From Amycolatopsis sacchari (GTDB lineage: Bacteria > Actinomycetota > Actinomycetes > Mycobacteriales > Pseudonocardiaceae): a DNA stretch of 64,000 nt. Under the pieces are notes generated by a model, which was not told the DNA's origin, did no database searches, and saw only the letters and a list, made by a program, of their open reading frames with translations. Within the stretch, counting starts at the first letter, position 1. Every line of letters begins with the position of its first letter. Of this stretch, positions 8,552-18,100 are shown in pieces. Position numbers and translations under genes: made by a program. Where the stretch lies: NCBI RefSeq assembly GCF_900114035.1, contig NZ_FORP01000019.1, forward strand, positions 62,001 through 126,000, given 5' to 3'.

Positions 8552-9304
8552 CTAGTGGGTCAGGATCTTGCCGAGAAAGTCCTTCGCACGGTCGGACTTC
8601 GGTTGCGTGAAGAACTCGTCCGGCGTGGCGTCCTCGACGATCTCACCGTCGGACATGAACACCACCCGGTGCGCGGCACGCCGGGCGAAACCCATCTCAT
8701 GGGTGACGACGAGCATGGTCATGCCGTCGGCCGCGAGCGCGGTCATCGTGTCGAGCACCTCCTGGACCATTTCCGGGTCCAGCGCCGAGGTGGGCTCGTC
8801 GAACAGCATGACCTTCGGCTTCATCGCCAGCGCGCGGGCGATCGCGGCGCGCTGCTGCTGCCCACCGGACAGCTGCGCCGGGTACTTGTCCGCCTGGTTG
8901 GCGATCCCCACCCGCTCCAGCAGCTCCATCGCCGTCTTGCGGGCCTCGCCGCTCGGGACCTTGCGGACCTTCACGGGGGCGAGCATGACGTTCTCGACGA
9001 TGGTCTTGTGCGCGAACAGGTTGAACGACTGGAAGACCATGCCGACGTCGGCGCGCAGGGCCGCGAGCGCCTTGCCCTCGGCGGGCAGCGGCTTGCCGTC
9101 CACCGCGATCTCGCCCGAGTTGATCGGCTCCAGGCGGTTGATGGCGCGGCACAGCGTCGACTTGCCGGACCCGGACGGGCCGAGCACCACGACCACCTGG
9201 CCGCGCGGCACCTCCAGGTTGATGTCCTTCAGCACGTGCAGGTCGCCGAAGAACTTGTTCACGCCGGCCGCCTTGATCATCGCCGGCGACGTCGCTGTGG
9301 TCAT
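8552..9304 (-). CDS. gluA: Glutamate ABC transporter ATPase GluA
   Basis: A 250-residue ATPase of the polar-amino-acid (GlnQ) group. Walker A is GPSGSGKS (42-49), the signature [14 protein letters not shown] is mid-protein, Walker B is VMLFDEP, and the switch histidine is in [10 protein letters not shown]. The ATG at 9304 has GGAGGG seven bases upstream, which favours it over an in-frame ATG at 9397. It is the first gene of gluABCD, transcribed away from the mazEF pair. It powers glutamate import. Confidence 0.9.
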   Translation of the reverse strand: MTTATSPAMIKAAGVNKFFGDLHVLKDINLEVPRGQVVVVLGPSGSGKSTLCRAINRLEPINSGEIAVDGKPLPAEGKALAALRADVGMVFQSFNLFAHKTIVENVMLAPVKVRKVPSGEARKTAMELLERVGIANQADKYPAQLSGGQQQRAAIARALAMKPKVMLFDEPTSALDPEMVQEVLDTMTALAADGMTMLVVTHEMGFARRAAHRVVFMSDGEIVEDATPDEFFTQPKSDRAKDFLGKILTH

Positions 9305-9458
9305 CGATCCCTCCATACACCCCGGCCCATCCGGCGATCTAACACCGAAGCGGCGGTCGCCGCCCGCAAATCGGACCAAAAGCAACCTAGGTGTCATCTG
9401 CGCACCCGGCCGAAACCTTAGTCAGCAGGTGAGCCGGTGTGCGCCCGGGTCCGGTTCC

Positions 9459-9501
9459 GGGTAGCATCAGGGTAGCAAAGGCATTACCACTGAGGGTAGC
9501 A
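9459..9501 (+). promoter_or_regulatory. Triple direct repeat GGGTAGCA upstream of mazEF
   Basis: The octamer GGGTAGCA occurs at 9459-9466, 9470-9477 and 9494-9501. The last copy runs into the first base of the mazE start codon. Ribbon-helix-helix antitoxins usually bind short repeats at their own promoter, so this is a probable MazE(F) autoregulatory operator. The third copy also supplies the GAGGG ribosome-binding sequence, so operator binding and translation signals overlap. Confidence 0.55.
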
Positions 9502-9725
9502 TGTGGGACATGAAGCTGAGTGTGAGTCTGGGTGAGGAAGACGTCGCCTTCCTGGACGAGTACGCGGCGCGGACGCAGGCGGGGTCCCGTTCCGCGGTGC
9601 TGCACCGGGCCATCGAGCTGCTGCGCGCCTCGCAGCTCGAGGACGCGTATGCCGAGGCCTGGCAGGAGTGGGAGATGGAGGAGTCGCGGTGGGAGGCCGT
9701 CGCGGGTGACGGTCTGGGCCGCTGA
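9501..9725 (+). CDS. mazE: MazE-type ribbon-helix-helix antitoxin
   Basis: A 74-residue antitoxin. The N-terminal ribbon-helix-helix (KLSVSLGEEDVAFLDEY, then SRSAVLHRAIELL) binds DNA. The acidic tail (LEDAYAEAWQEWEMEES) should wrap the toxin. From memory it closely resembles M. tuberculosis MazE9 (Rv2801A), which begins at the equivalent of the ATG at 9510. Here GAGGG is four bases from the ATG at 9501 and thirteen from 9510, so the first was chosen; three residues are uncertain. Its stop shares one base with the mazF start. Confidence 0.85.
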   Translation: MWDMKLSVSLGEEDVAFLDEYAARTQAGSRSAVLHRAIELLRASQLEDAYAEAWQEWEMEESRWEAVAGDGLGR

Positions 9726-10072
9726 TGCGCCGTGCCGAGATCAGGCTCGTCGACCTCGAACCGGTCCGGGGTGCGGAGTCGAACAAGACGCGGCCGGCGG
9801 TGATCGTCAGCAACGACGGCGCCAACGCGGTGGCCACCCGGCTGGGCCGCGGCGTGGTCACGGTCGTGCCGGTGACGACGAACGTGACGAAGGTGTACCC
9901 GTTCCAGGTACTCCTGCCGGCGAGGGCGTGCGGGCTGAAGGCGGACTCGAAGGCGCAGGCGGAGCAGGTGCGCTCGGTGTCGGTGGAGCGGATCGGGCGC
10001 AAGACGGGCCAGGTGCCGGCGGAGGTGATGGCGAAGCTCGACCAGGCGCTGCGGGTGCACCTGGGCCTTTAG
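9725..10072 (+). CDS. mazF: MazF-type endoribonuclease toxin
   Basis: A 115-residue PemK/MazF-fold toxin. Conserved features are the opening MRRAEIRLVDLEPVRGAES, the RPAVIVSND strand, TVVPVTTNVTKVYPFQVLL and the C-terminal KAQAEQVRSVSVERI. These resemble M. tuberculosis MazF9 (Rv2801c, from memory). It cleaves single-stranded RNA at short sequences when the antitoxin is degraded. The start follows TGATG coupling to mazE, which keeps antitoxin made first. The pair sits between gluA (divergent) and miaB in otherwise core chromosome, so it is probably a later insertion. The cleavage specificity cannot be read. Confidence 0.88.
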   Translation: MRRAEIRLVDLEPVRGAESNKTRPAVIVSNDGANAVATRLGRGVVTVVPVTTNVTKVYPFQVLLPARACGLKADSKAQAEQVRSVSVERIGRKTGQVPAEVMAKLDQALRVHLGL

Positions 10073-10109
10073 CACGGGGCGCCGGTGAGCGGGTTTACCC
10101 TGGTGGGCG

Positions 10110-11600
10110 ATGACTACGACAGAGGTCGGCAGAACGTACCAAATCCGTACTTTCGGCTGCCAGATGAACGTGCACGACTCCGAGCGCCTCGCCGGGCAGC
10201 TGGAGGAAGCGGGCTACGTGCCCGCTGCCGAAGGGGCCGCGCCGGACCTCGTCGTGTTCAACACCTGCGCGGTGCGGGAGAACGCGGACAACAAGCTGTA
10301 CGGCACCCTCGGGCACCTGCGTCCCGCCAAGGACGCGAACCCGGGCATGCAGATCGCCGTCGGCGGCTGCCTCGCGCAGAAGGACCGCGGCGAGATCGTC
10401 AAGCGGGCCCCGTGGGTCGACGTCGTGTTCGGCACGCACAACCTCGGCTCGCTGCCGGTGCTGCTCGAACGCGCCCGGCACAACGCCGAGGCCGAGGTCG
10501 AGATCCTCGAATCGCTGGAGACGTTCCCGTCGACGCTGCCCGCCCGGCGTGACTCCGCCTACTCGGGCTGGGTGTCGATCTCGGTGGGGTGCAACAACAC
10601 GTGCACGTTCTGCATCGTGCCGTCGCTGCGCGGCAAGGAGCGCGACCGGCGGCCGGGCGAGGTGCTCGCGGAGGTCGAGGCGCTCGTCGCGGAGGGCGTG
10701 CTCGAAGTGACGTTGCTGGGGCAGAACGTCAACTCCTACGGGGTCGAGTTCGGTGACCGGCAGGCGTTTTCGAAGCTGCTGCGCGCGTGCGGGGCGGTGG
10801 ACGGGCTGGAGCGCGTCCGCTTCACCTCGCCGCACCCGGCCGCGTTCACCGACGACGTGATCGAGGCGATGGCCGAGACGCCGAACGTGTGCCACCAGCT
10901 GCACATGCCGCTGCAGTCCGGTTCCGACCGGGTGCTGAAGGAGATGCGCCGTTCGTACCGGGCGGCCCGCTATCTGTCCATTCTGGACAAGGTGCGCGCG
11001 GCGATGCCGGACGCGGCGATCACCACCGACATCATCGTCGGCTTCCCCGGCGAGACGGAGGAGGACTTCCAGGCGACGCTGGACGTCGTCCGCGAGGCGC
11101 GGTTCTCCAGCGCGTTCACGTTCCAGTACTCGAAGCGGCCCGGCACGCCGGCGGCGGAGATGCCCGGGCAGCTGCCGAAGGAGGTCGTGCAGGAGCGTTA
11201 CGACCGGCTGGTGGAGCTGCAGAACGACATCGCGTGGCAGGAGAACAAGAAGCTGGTCGGGCGCAAGGTCGAGCTGCTGGTCGCGACGGGCGAGGGCCGC
11301 AAGGACGCCGAGACGCACCGGATGAGCGGCCGGGCGAGGGACGGCAGGCTCGTGCACTTCACGCCGACCGGTCCGGCGGTGGACCGCGAGGTGCGGCCGG
11401 GTGACGTGGTCGAGACCGTCATCACCTACGGCGCGCCGCACCACCTGGTCGCCGACGGTGACCTCCTGACGCACCGGCGCACGCGGGCGGGCGACAACGT
11501 GGCGGCGGGGCTGCGGCCGAAGACGGACGGGGTCAGCCTCGGGCTGCCGTCGTTCGGCGCCCCGAAGGCGGTGCCGGTGACGGGCGGGTGTGGCGCATGA
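10110..11600 (+). CDS. miaB: tRNA-2-methylthio-N6-dimethylallyladenosine synthase MiaB
   Basis: A 496-residue radical-SAM methylthiotransferase that adds the 2-methylthio group to i6A37 of tRNAs, after MiaA. The N-terminal UPF0004 domain has its three cluster cysteines (C17, C53, C87). The radical-SAM motif CNNTCTFC supplies C161, C165 and C168, and a TRAM domain follows (about 375-445). The C-terminus extends some 40 residues beyond it. TACCCT at 10096-10101 ends eight bases before the ATG and there is no Shine-Dalgarno sequence, so the message is probably leaderless. It overlaps the next gene by four bases. Confidence 0.95.
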   Translation: MTTTEVGRTYQIRTFGCQMNVHDSERLAGQLEEAGYVPAAEGAAPDLVVFNTCAVRENADNKLYGTLGHLRPAKDANPGMQIAVGGCLAQKDRGEIVKRAPWVDVVFGTHNLGSLPVLLERARHNAEAEVEILESLETFPSTLPARRDSAYSGWVSISVGCNNTCTFCIVPSLRGKERDRRPGEVLAEVEALVAEGVLEVTLLGQNVNSYGVEFGDRQAFSKLLRACGAVDGLERVRFTSPHPAAFTDDVIEAMAETPNVCHQLHMPLQSGSDRVLKEMRRSYRAARYLSILDKVRAAMPDAAITTDIIVGFPGETEEDFQATLDVVREARFSSAFTFQYSKRPGTPAAEMPGQLPKEVVQERYDRLVELQNDIAWQENKKLVGRKVELLVATGEGRKDAETHRMSGRARDGRLVHFTPTGPAVDREVRPGDVVETVITYGAPHHLVADGDLLTHRRTRAGDNVAAGLRPKTDGVSLGLPSFGAPKAVPVTGGCGA

Positions 11601-12064
11601 GTGAGCGCGAAACGGATCTGGACCGCCTGACCGCGGACGTCGACGCGATCGGCAAGAAGGCCGCGCGGACCGTCGAACTGGGGCGGCGGGGGTTCGTGCT
11701 GTCGGTGCTGGTGTTCGCGCTGCTGGTCGCGCAGCTGCTGCCGTGGGTCGGTCACCACGCGGGCTGGCAGGTGCTCGTCGGCCAGGGCGGGGCGATCCCG
11801 CAGCTGTTCGCCGTCACGTCGACGGTCATCGGCGTGCTGTGCTCGGCGCTGGCGCTGAGCACGCGCCTGTGGTGGCTGACGTGGGTGTGCGCGATCGGCG
11901 GCTGGTTCTCGTCGGTGGACGGCCTGCTCGCGGTGTGGTCGCAGCAGTCGGCGGGCGCGAACGGCGCCGCCGGCGGCGGTCCCGGGCTGGGCATGGTGCT
12001 CGCACTGGTGGCGATCATCCTGGTCGCGGCGAACTGGATGCGCACCGCCTTCTCCCGCAGCTGA
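11597..12064 (+). CDS. Conserved membrane protein following miaB (Rv2732c-like)
   Basis: A 155-residue protein with a charged cytoplasmic N-terminus (about 30 residues, [20 protein letters not shown]) and four hydrophobic segments, starting near residue 37 ([18 protein letters not shown]). The start is the ATG in the ATGA overlap with miaB. An in-frame GTG nine bases earlier is possible. A protein of this kind follows miaB in mycobacteria (Rv2733c-Rv2732c, from memory), so the pair is conserved. No catalytic motif is visible and the function is unknown. Confidence 0.75.
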   Translation: MSERETDLDRLTADVDAIGKKAARTVELGRRGFVLSVLVFALLVAQLLPWVGHHAGWQVLVGQGGAIPQLFAVTSTVIGVLCSALALSTRLWWLTWVCAIGGWFSSVDGLLAVWSQQSAGANGAAGGGPGLGMVLALVAIILVAANWMRTAFSRS

Positions 12065-12127
12065 CCGCGGCCCGGGGTCGGGGAGAAACCGGCGCGGTCG
12101 ACGTGCCACCGCCACGGCTTGAGCTGA

Positions 12128-12640
12128 TTCGGCCGTTGCGCCAGCTCGCTCGGTGGCCGGTGGGCCGGGTTTCCGCTAGTCGCGCGAGGCGCGCGGGAGC
12201 CCGTTCGGTGGCCGGTGGCCTCGGGTTCCGCCCGTCGCGCGAGGCGCGCGGGAGCCCGCTCGGCGGCCGGTGGCCCCGGGTTCCGTCCGTCGTGCGAGGC
12301 GCGCGGGAGCCCGTTCGGCGGCCGGTGGCCCGGGTTAAGTCTGTAGCGCCAGGTGCGCGCGAGCCCGGCCCGCAGCCAGCGGCGCCCGGGTTCCGCCTGC
12401 CGTGCCAGCCGCGAGCCTGCCCGGCGGCCAGTGATCCCGGTTTTCCGCTAGGCGCGCCCGATCTGCGGCCACCGAGGCCCGGTTTCCGCCAGTCACGGCA
12501 GCCCGCTCGGCGGCTGGTGGCCTCAGGTTCCGCCGGTCGTGCCAGCCACGCGCGAGCCCGCCCGGCGGCCAGTGGCCCCGGGTTTCCGCCACTCTTGCCA
12601 GCCGCGCGAGGCCGCCCGGCGGCGAGCCGTGCCCGTCCCG
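12128..12640. repeat. Decayed 55-bp tandem repeat array in a 774-base intergenic region
   Basis: The region 12065-12838 has no convincing gene. The heptamer GCGAGGC recurs at 12184, 12239 and 12294, exactly 55 bases apart, inside three well-preserved units. Weaker copies of the same sentence (GGCCGGTGGCC, GGGTTCCGCC, GAGCCCG) continue to about 12640 with shifting spacing. The remaining 200 bases to 12838 are C-rich and unstructured, ending in the antiporter promoter. Several long frames cross the array only because it lacks stops. Confidence 0.8.
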
Positions 12641-12838
12641 CCCTGCCGCCAGGCGGCGCGAGCCCGGCCACGGCCTCGGCGGTTCCGACGCGGCCGTCCC
12701 GGCTCGAAAGGACAGCAAGCCAGCCCCACCGAGCCGCCCCGAACTCCCCGCGCCCTCCCCAGCCTCCCGCCCCCGAACTCCCCGCCCCAGCCCGCCGGAA
12801 TCGCGAGCCCGGGGCAACCCCATTAGCCTCCTGGGCAC

Positions 12839-14386
12839 ATGCGCGCCGTTGAAACCGTTCTCGCCCTCGTCGTGCTCGCCACGGTCGTCACGGCGTTCGC
12901 GGGGCGGTTGCGGGTGCCCGCGCCCTCCCTGCTCGTCGTGGCGGGGATCGTCGCCGGGGTGCTGCCCGGGGTGCCCGACATCCGCGTGACGCCCGACGTC
13001 GTGAGCCTCGTCGTGTTGCCGCCCCTGCTGTTCGCCGCGGGGGAGGAGCTGCCGTGGCGGGACCTGCGAGCCGTGTGGCGGCCGGTCTCGGTACTGGCCG
13101 TCGGCCTGGTGGTCGCGTCCGCCGCGGTCGTCGCCGTCGTCGCGGCGGCCATCACGCCCCTGCCGCTCGGCCTGGCGTTCGTGCTCGGCGCGGTGCTCGC
13201 CAGCACCGACCCCGTCGCCGTCACCGCACTCGGGCGCAGGCTGTCGCTCCCACCCCGCGTACAGGCACTGGTGCAGGCCGAAAGCCTGTTCAACGACGCC
13301 ACCAGCCTCCTGCTCTTCCGCGTCGCGCTGACCGTCGGCCTCGCGGCGGGCTCCGTGTCGTGGGGGCACACCGCGGCGCAGTTCGGCCTGCTCGTCGGAG
13401 GCGGACTACTGGTCGGCGCAGTCGTCGCGGCCGGGGCGTATGCGGTCCGGCGGCGCACGGAGGACCCGGTGCTGGAGACGGTGATCTCGCTCGTCACCCC
13501 GTACGCCGCGTACGTGCTGGCCGAGGCTGTCGAAGGTTCCGGGGTCACGGCGGTCGTCGTCGCGAGCGTCATCCTCGGCACCCAGGCCCAGCGCATGACC
13601 ACCGCCCGCATCCGGCTCCAGCTCGGCGCCGTCTACGGGACCGTGGTGTTCCTGCTCGAAAGTGTCGTGTTCGGCTTGATCGGCCTGCAGCTGCCCGAAC
13701 TCGTCCGGGACGTCTCGACCACCACCCCTTGGCCGCTGCAGGCCCTGGTCATCGCCGTGACGCTCCTCGTCGTGCGGCTGCTGTGGGTGTTCCCGCTGGC
13801 CGCGCTCCGCCAGCGGCGCGCCGGCGGGCGCCCGACGTGGCAGGTGCCGGCGGTGGTGTCGTGGGCGGGTGCACGCGGGGTCGTGCCGCTCGCCGCGGCG
13901 TTGTCGATCCCGCTGACCTCACCGCCGGAGCACGGCGACCTCGTCCTGCTGCTCACCACGGCCGTCATCGTCCTCACGCTCGTGGTGCAGGGCTTCACGC
14001 TCGCCCCGCTCGTGCGGCGGACAGGCGTCGCGCTGACCGCCGAGGCCGTGCGGCAGGAACACAGCTCCGCCCGGCTCCGGCTCGCGAAGGCCGGTCTGTC
14101 CTACCTCGACGAGCTGGCCGAGACCGAGGCCGCGCCGCGGTTCCTCGTCGACCAGCTGCGGGACGCGTGGCAGGCGCGGCTCCAGCGGATCTCCGAGAAC
14201 GAGCCCGACGAGATGACCAACCTGACCACCGCGCAGGCGTACCGGAAGCTGCGGCGCCAGGTGCTGGCGGCGGAGGGGCGGGAGCTGGACCGGCTGTTCC
14301 GGGCGGGCGAGGTCAGCGACCACACCCGTCGCGCGATCCAGCGGGTGCTGGACCTGGAACACGCCGGCCTCGGCGACGACTCCTAG
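12839..14386 (+). CDS. Na+/H+ antiporter, CPA1/NhaP type
   Basis: A 515-residue monovalent cation:proton antiporter. About twelve hydrophobic segments fill residues 1-400. The CPA1 core motifs include VLASTDPVAVTALGRRL and ESLFNDATSLLLFRVAL, which carry the ion-binding aspartates. A cytoplasmic tail of about 110 residues follows. It exports Na+ (or K+) in exchange for protons. TAGCCT at 12824-12829 lies nine bases before the ATG with no Shine-Dalgarno sequence, pointing to a leaderless message. It is not part of the conserved miaB-miaA block and is probably an insertion in it. Confidence 0.88.
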   Translation: MRAVETVLALVVLATVVTAFAGRLRVPAPSLLVVAGIVAGVLPGVPDIRVTPDVVSLVVLPPLLFAAGEELPWRDLRAVWRPVSVLAVGLVVASAAVVAVVAAAITPLPLGLAFVLGAVLASTDPVAVTALGRRLSLPPRVQALVQAESLFNDATSLLLFRVALTVGLAAGSVSWGHTAAQFGLLVGGGLLVGAVVAAGAYAVRRRTEDPVLETVISLVTPYAAYVLAEAVEGSGVTAVVVASVILGTQAQRMTTARIRLQLGAVYGTVVFLLESVVFGLIGLQLPELVRDVSTTTPWPLQALVIAVTLLVVRLLWVFPLAALRQRRAGGRPTWQVPAVVSWAGARGVVPLAAALSIPLTSPPEHGDLVLLLTTAVIVLTLVVQGFTLAPLVRRTGVALTAEAVRQEHSSARLRLAKAGLSYLDELAETEAAPRFLVDQLRDAWQARLQRISENEPDEMTNLTTAQAYRKLRRQVLAAEGRELDRLFRAGEVSDHTRRAIQRVLDLEHAGLGDDS

Positions 14387-14427
14387 CCCGCGCCGTCCTT
14401 GACCTCGACCTTACTTCAGGTTTTGAC

Positions 14428-14967
14428 GTGGCGCCGAACCTGGAGGTGATCGTCGGCAGTGTCCGCAGTGGACGGTTCGGTGCGCACGTCGGAGGCTGGG
14501 TGCAGAAGGCACTGCTCGACACCGGCGTCGACGTCGATCTGGTCGACCTGGCGGAGCTGAACTTCCCGCACATGATGGACGGCCACTCCGACGCGGCGGC
14601 CTTCGCGGAGCGCGTGGGGTGGGCGGACGCGATCGTGGTGGTGACGCCGGAGTACAACCACAGCTACCCGGGCCCGCTCAAGTCCGCGATCGACAGCGTG
14701 CGGGACGAGTGGAAGGCCAAGCCGGTGGGTTTCGTGTCGTACGGCGGGATGTCGGGCGGGCTGCGGGCGGTGGAGGCGCTGCGGCTGGTGTTCGCGGAGC
14801 CGCACGCCGTGACCGTGCGGGACTTCGTGAGCCTCCACAACCCGTGGGGCAGGAAGGACTACCCGGGCCCCGCGGAACGCGATGCGCTGCTGGGCATGCT
14901 GCGGCAGCTGACCTGGTGGGCGCGGGCACTCGGCAACGCCCGCGCCACGGTGCCCTACCCGGCCTGA
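14428..14967 (+). CDS. NADPH-dependent FMN reductase
   Basis: A 179-residue flavodoxin-fold oxidoreductase. The FMN-phosphate loop is GSVRSGRFG (9-17) and the second flavin-binding signature is PEYNHSYPGPLKSAID. Such enzymes reduce FMN or quinones using NAD(P)H; the physiological substrate is unclear. The GTG at 14428 was chosen because it places the first beta strand (APNLEVIVGS) at the N-terminus. The open frame upstream is the shadow of the antiporter. It is convergent with the DUF349 gene, 34 bases away. Confidence 0.85.
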   Translation: MAPNLEVIVGSVRSGRFGAHVGGWVQKALLDTGVDVDLVDLAELNFPHMMDGHSDAAAFAERVGWADAIVVVTPEYNHSYPGPLKSAIDSVRDEWKAKPVGFVSYGGMSGGLRAVEALRLVFAEPHAVTVRDFVSLHNPWGRKDYPGPAERDALLGMLRQLTWWARALGNARATVPYPA

Positions 14968-15001
14968 CGCCCCCGCGACGCCGACCGAAAACCGAATCGC
15001 C

Positions 15002-16312
15002 TCAGCGGTCCGCGACCGCCCGCTCCGCGGCGACCATCCACTCGCGCCACTGCGCGGCCTGCTCCTCGGCCTGCTTCGCACGGCGCTCGTCGCCCGCGGC
15101 ACGCGCCTTCGCGGCCTGCGCCTCGAACTGGTGCACCCGCTCGCGGAACTGCTCGACCCGCGCCTGCGCCTCCGGATCGGTCCGGCGCCAGCGGCTGTCC
15201 TCGGCCTCGCGGATCCGGTCGGCGACAGCCTTGAGCCTGCCGTCCAGCTCCCGCATCCGCTCGCGCGGCACCTTGCCGATCTCGTCCCACTGCTCCTGCA
15301 ACCGCCGCAGGTGCGCCTTCGCCGCCTCGAGGTTCGCCGCCGGGTCGATCTTCTCGGCCTCGGCGAGCAGTTCCTCCTTCTTCGCGGCGTTCTCGGCGAA
15401 CTCGGCGTCCCGCTCGGAGAACACCGCCGACCGGCGCGCGAAGAACTTGTCCTGCGCCGCGCGGAAGCGCTGCCACAGCGCGTCGTCGGTCTCCTTCGGC
15501 GCGCGGCCGGCGGCCTTCCACTCGGCCATCAGGTCCTTGTACCGCCCGGCCGTGGGCCCCCAGTCGTCCGAGTCGACGAGGGACTCCGCCTCGGCGATCA
15601 GCTCCTCCTTGCGGGCCTTGGCCGCCGCACGCTGCTTGTCGAGCTCCGCGAAGTGCGAGCCGCGGCGCCGGTTGAACGCCTCCCGTGCCTTCGAGAACCG
15701 CTTCCACAGCTCGTCGTCGGTCTTGCGGTCGACGCCCTTGATCGTCTTCCACTCGTCGAGGATCGCGCGCAGCCGGTCGCCGGCGGCCTTCCACTGGGTC
15801 GACTCCGCGGCGATCTGCTCGGCCTCCTCGGCCAGCGCCTGCTTGCGCGCGATCGCCGCCGTGCGGGCCTCCTCGCGCTCCTGCTTGGCGCTGGCGAGCG
15901 CCTCCTCGGCCTTCGCGACGATGCGGTCCAGCCGGTCGCCCAGCGCGGCCAGGTCCCCGACCACCGCCGCGTCGGCGAGCCCGTCCCGCAGCTGGACGGC
16001 GCTCGACAGCGCGTGCTTGGGGTCGCCCGCCCCGGAGTTCAGCCGCGTGGCCAGCAGTTCGACCTCGGTCCGCAGGTCGTCGAAGCGGCGCGCGTAGTGC
16101 AGCAGCCCCTCGTCGGGACTGCCCGCCTGCCACACGCCCACCGCGCGTTCACCGTCCGCGGTCCGCACGTACACGTTGCCTTCGTCGTCCACCCGGCCCC
16201 AGCGGGACGGGTTCGGCTCGGCGGGGGGAACCGGCCGGTCCTGGCCCGCCGGCGGGTGCGGCAGCGGCATCTTGTGCGGCGCCGGGGCGCCGGGCGTGAT
16301 CTCGTCGGCCAT
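15002..16312 (-). CDS. DUF349-repeat protein (Rv2731-like)
   Basis: A 436-residue, highly charged, mostly helical protein. After a proline-rich N-terminus (residues 5-35) and a short beta segment (GRVDDEGNVYVRTADGE), three to four DUF349 repeats of about 75 residues occupy 120-400. Each contains a tryptophan-rich sentence such as DDELWKRFSKAREAFNRR or DDALWQRFRAAQDKFFAR. The length and order match Rv2731 of M. tuberculosis, which lies in the same neighbourhood. The ATG at 16312 has AAGGAG seven bases upstream, which excludes a longer frame from 16429. The biochemical role of DUF349 is not established. A dyad at 16357-16374 lies in its upstream region. Confidence 0.85.
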   Translation of the reverse strand: MADEITPGAPAPHKMPLPHPPAGQDRPVPPAEPNPSRWGRVDDEGNVYVRTADGERAVGVWQAGSPDEGLLHYARRFDDLRTEVELLATRLNSGAGDPKHALSSAVQLRDGLADAAVVGDLAALGDRLDRIVAKAEEALASAKQEREEARTAAIARKQALAEEAEQIAAESTQWKAAGDRLRAILDEWKTIKGVDRKTDDELWKRFSKAREAFNRRRGSHFAELDKQRAAAKARKEELIAEAESLVDSDDWGPTAGRYKDLMAEWKAAGRAPKETDDALWQRFRAAQDKFFARRSAVFSERDAEFAENAAKKEELLAEAEKIDPAANLEAAKAHLRRLQEQWDEIGKVPRERMRELDGRLKAVADRIREAEDSRWRRTDPEAQARVEQFRERVHQFEAQAAKARAAGDERRAKQAEEQAAQWREWMVAAERAVADR

Positions 16313-16526
16313 CGCAGGCTCCTTATCGCCTGTCGGGCCCGCCTGGTCCGGCGGGCGCCCCACCGGGGTGGGGCCGGGTCGTGCGGGGGAGCGCTTCGAC
16401 CCCCACGCCGCATTCAAGCAGTTCAGCACGGCTTGTGGTACTCGGTGCGGTGGTCGGAGCGGGTGATTCTACTGTGGCTGGCTGTCGGGCGGGGGTGTTG
16501 CGGGCCGCCCGGTAACCTCGACCAGT

Positions 16527-17195
16527 GTGATCACGCGTGCCGTCGTGGTGCCACACCCCCCGTTGCTGGTGCCACGGCTTTCCCCCGGGCCGGAGCCCGA
16601 GCTGACCGCGTTGCGCGACGCCTGCGTGGCCGCCGTGCGCCGTCTCGGGCCGGTCTGGACTGCGGTCGGTGTGCACGAGAAAGACCAGGTCATCGCGCCG
16701 GGTTCGGCGGGCACCTTCCGCGGTTACGGGGTCGACGAACGGGTCCGGCTGTCGGCTTCCGGCACCGGGTCCGGCCTCCCGTTGCCCGCGCTCGTCGCGG
16801 GCTGGCTGCGGGAGCAGGCGGGTGCGGAATCGGTCGAGGTCCGGCTCGTCGCCGCGACCACACCGCCCGCGGAATGTGCCCGCTTGGGCAAGGAACTCAC
16901 GGGTGACCTGCTCATCCTCGGGGACGGCTCCAACCGGCACGGCCCGCGTGCGCCCGGCAGTGAGGACGAACGCGCCCCGGCGTTCGACGACGCCGTCGCG
17001 AAGGCGCTCGCCAACGCCGACACCGAGGCCCTCCTCGCGCTGGACCCGGCGCTCGCCGACGCGCTCGGCGCCCGGGGCCGCGTGCCGTGGCAGGTGCTGG
17101 CGGGCGTCGCCGGTGACTGGCGCGCCGAACTGCTGTACTCCGCGGCACCCTTCGGCGTGGGGTACCACGTCGCGGTGTGGGAGCGCGGGTGCTGA
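16527..17195 (+). CDS. Class III extradiol dioxygenase-like protein (Rv2728c-like)
   Basis: A 222-residue protein whose start, [18 protein letters not shown], resembles the metal-site strand of LigB-type extradiol dioxygenases; the rest of the fold is diverged. The equivalent gene sits beside miaA in mycobacteria (Rv2728c next to Rv2727c, from memory), and it overlaps miaA here. TAACCT at 16513-16518 ends eight bases before the GTG and there is no Shine-Dalgarno sequence, so a leaderless transcript is likely. Function is unknown; the link to tRNA modification rests on conserved adjacency only. Confidence 0.75.
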   Translation: MITRAVVVPHPPLLVPRLSPGPEPELTALRDACVAAVRRLGPVWTAVGVHEKDQVIAPGSAGTFRGYGVDERVRLSASGTGSGLPLPALVAGWLREQAGAESVEVRLVAATTPPAECARLGKELTGDLLILGDGSNRHGPRAPGSEDERAPAFDDAVAKALANADTEALLALDPALADALGARGRVPWQVLAGVAGDWRAELLYSAAPFGVGYHVAVWERGC

Positions 17196-18091
17196 AGCCG
17201 ATCGCGGTCGTCGGCCCCACGGCGACCGGGAAGTCCGACCTCGCCATCACGCTCGCCGAACGCCTCGGCGGCGAGGTGGTCAACGCCGACGCCATGCAGC
17301 TCTACCGCGGGATGGACATCGGCACCGCCAAGGTGCCGCCGCAGGAACGCCACGGCGTCCCGCACCACCTGCTCGACGTCCTCGACGTCACCGAGACCGC
17401 TTCGGTCGCCGCGTACCAGCGTGACGCCAGGGCCGTCGTCGAACGGCTGCTGGCCGACGGCAAGGTGCCCGTGCTCGTGGGCGGATCGGGCCTGTACGTG
17501 CAGGCGGTGCTCGACGACCTCCGTTTCCCCGGCACCGACCCGGCGATCCGCGCGCGGCTCGACGCCGAGGCGGCGGAACTCGGCCCCGCAGCGTTGCACG
17601 AACGGCTCACCCGGCTCGATCCCGCGGCCGCGACGGCGATCCTGCCGTCCAACGCGCGCCGGATCGTGCGGGCGCTGGAGGTCATCGAGCTGACCGGGCA
17701 GCCGTTTTCGGCGAACCTGCCCAAACCGGGACCACCCCGTTACGACACCGTGCTCATCGGGATCGACCGCGCGGTCGAGGAACTCGACGAGCGCGTGGAA
17801 CTGCGTGTGGACCGGATGTTCGCCGAGGGGCTCGTGGCCGAGGTGCGCGCCCTCGCCGCCCGTGGCCTGCGAGAAGGCAAAACCGCTTCCCGCGCTTTGG
17901 GGTACCAGCAGGTGCTGGCGGAGCTGGATGGTGCCGGGGACTTCGCGGCAGCCGCCGCGGCCACGAAACAGGCCACGCGCCGATTCGTTCGCAGGCAACG
18001 ATCCTGGTTCCGGCGGGACGCGCGGATCCAGTGGTTCGACGGAAGCGATCAGGACGTGGCCGAGCGAGTGCTTTCCGTGGTGGCCCAGTAG
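17189..18091 (+). CDS. miaA: tRNA dimethylallyltransferase MiaA
   Basis: A 300-residue enzyme that transfers a dimethylallyl group to A37 of tRNAs reading UNN codons, the substrate for MiaB at 10110. The P-loop is GPTATGKS (9-16), followed by [20 protein letters not shown] and [11 protein letters not shown]. The catalytic and tRNA-contact regions [15 protein letters not shown] and [10 protein letters not shown] are intact. The GTG at 17189 is preceded by GGGAG at five bases and overlaps the upstream stop by seven. A GTG at 17177 would add four residues. Confidence 0.93.
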   Translation: MLKPIAVVGPTATGKSDLAITLAERLGGEVVNADAMQLYRGMDIGTAKVPPQERHGVPHHLLDVLDVTETASVAAYQRDARAVVERLLADGKVPVLVGGSGLYVQAVLDDLRFPGTDPAIRARLDAEAAELGPAALHERLTRLDPAAATAILPSNARRIVRALEVIELTGQPFSANLPKPGPPRYDTVLIGIDRAVEELDERVELRVDRMFAEGLVAEVRALAARGLREGKTASRALGYQQVLAELDGAGDFAAAAAATKQATRRFVRRQRSWFRRDARIQWFDGSDQDVAERVLSVVAQ

Positions 18092-18100
18092 TCTGATCGG

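Noticed and set aside
11743-12852. Plus-strand frame of 369 codons over the 55-bp array
   Set aside because: It overlaps the miaB-linked membrane gene in another frame, and the rest is repeat sequence with Arg/Pro/Ala bias.
16357-16374. Terminator-like dyad GCCCCACC-GG-GGTGGGGC
   Set aside because: The loop is only two bases and it lies upstream of the DUF349 start, so it is not a terminator. An operator is possible but unsupported.
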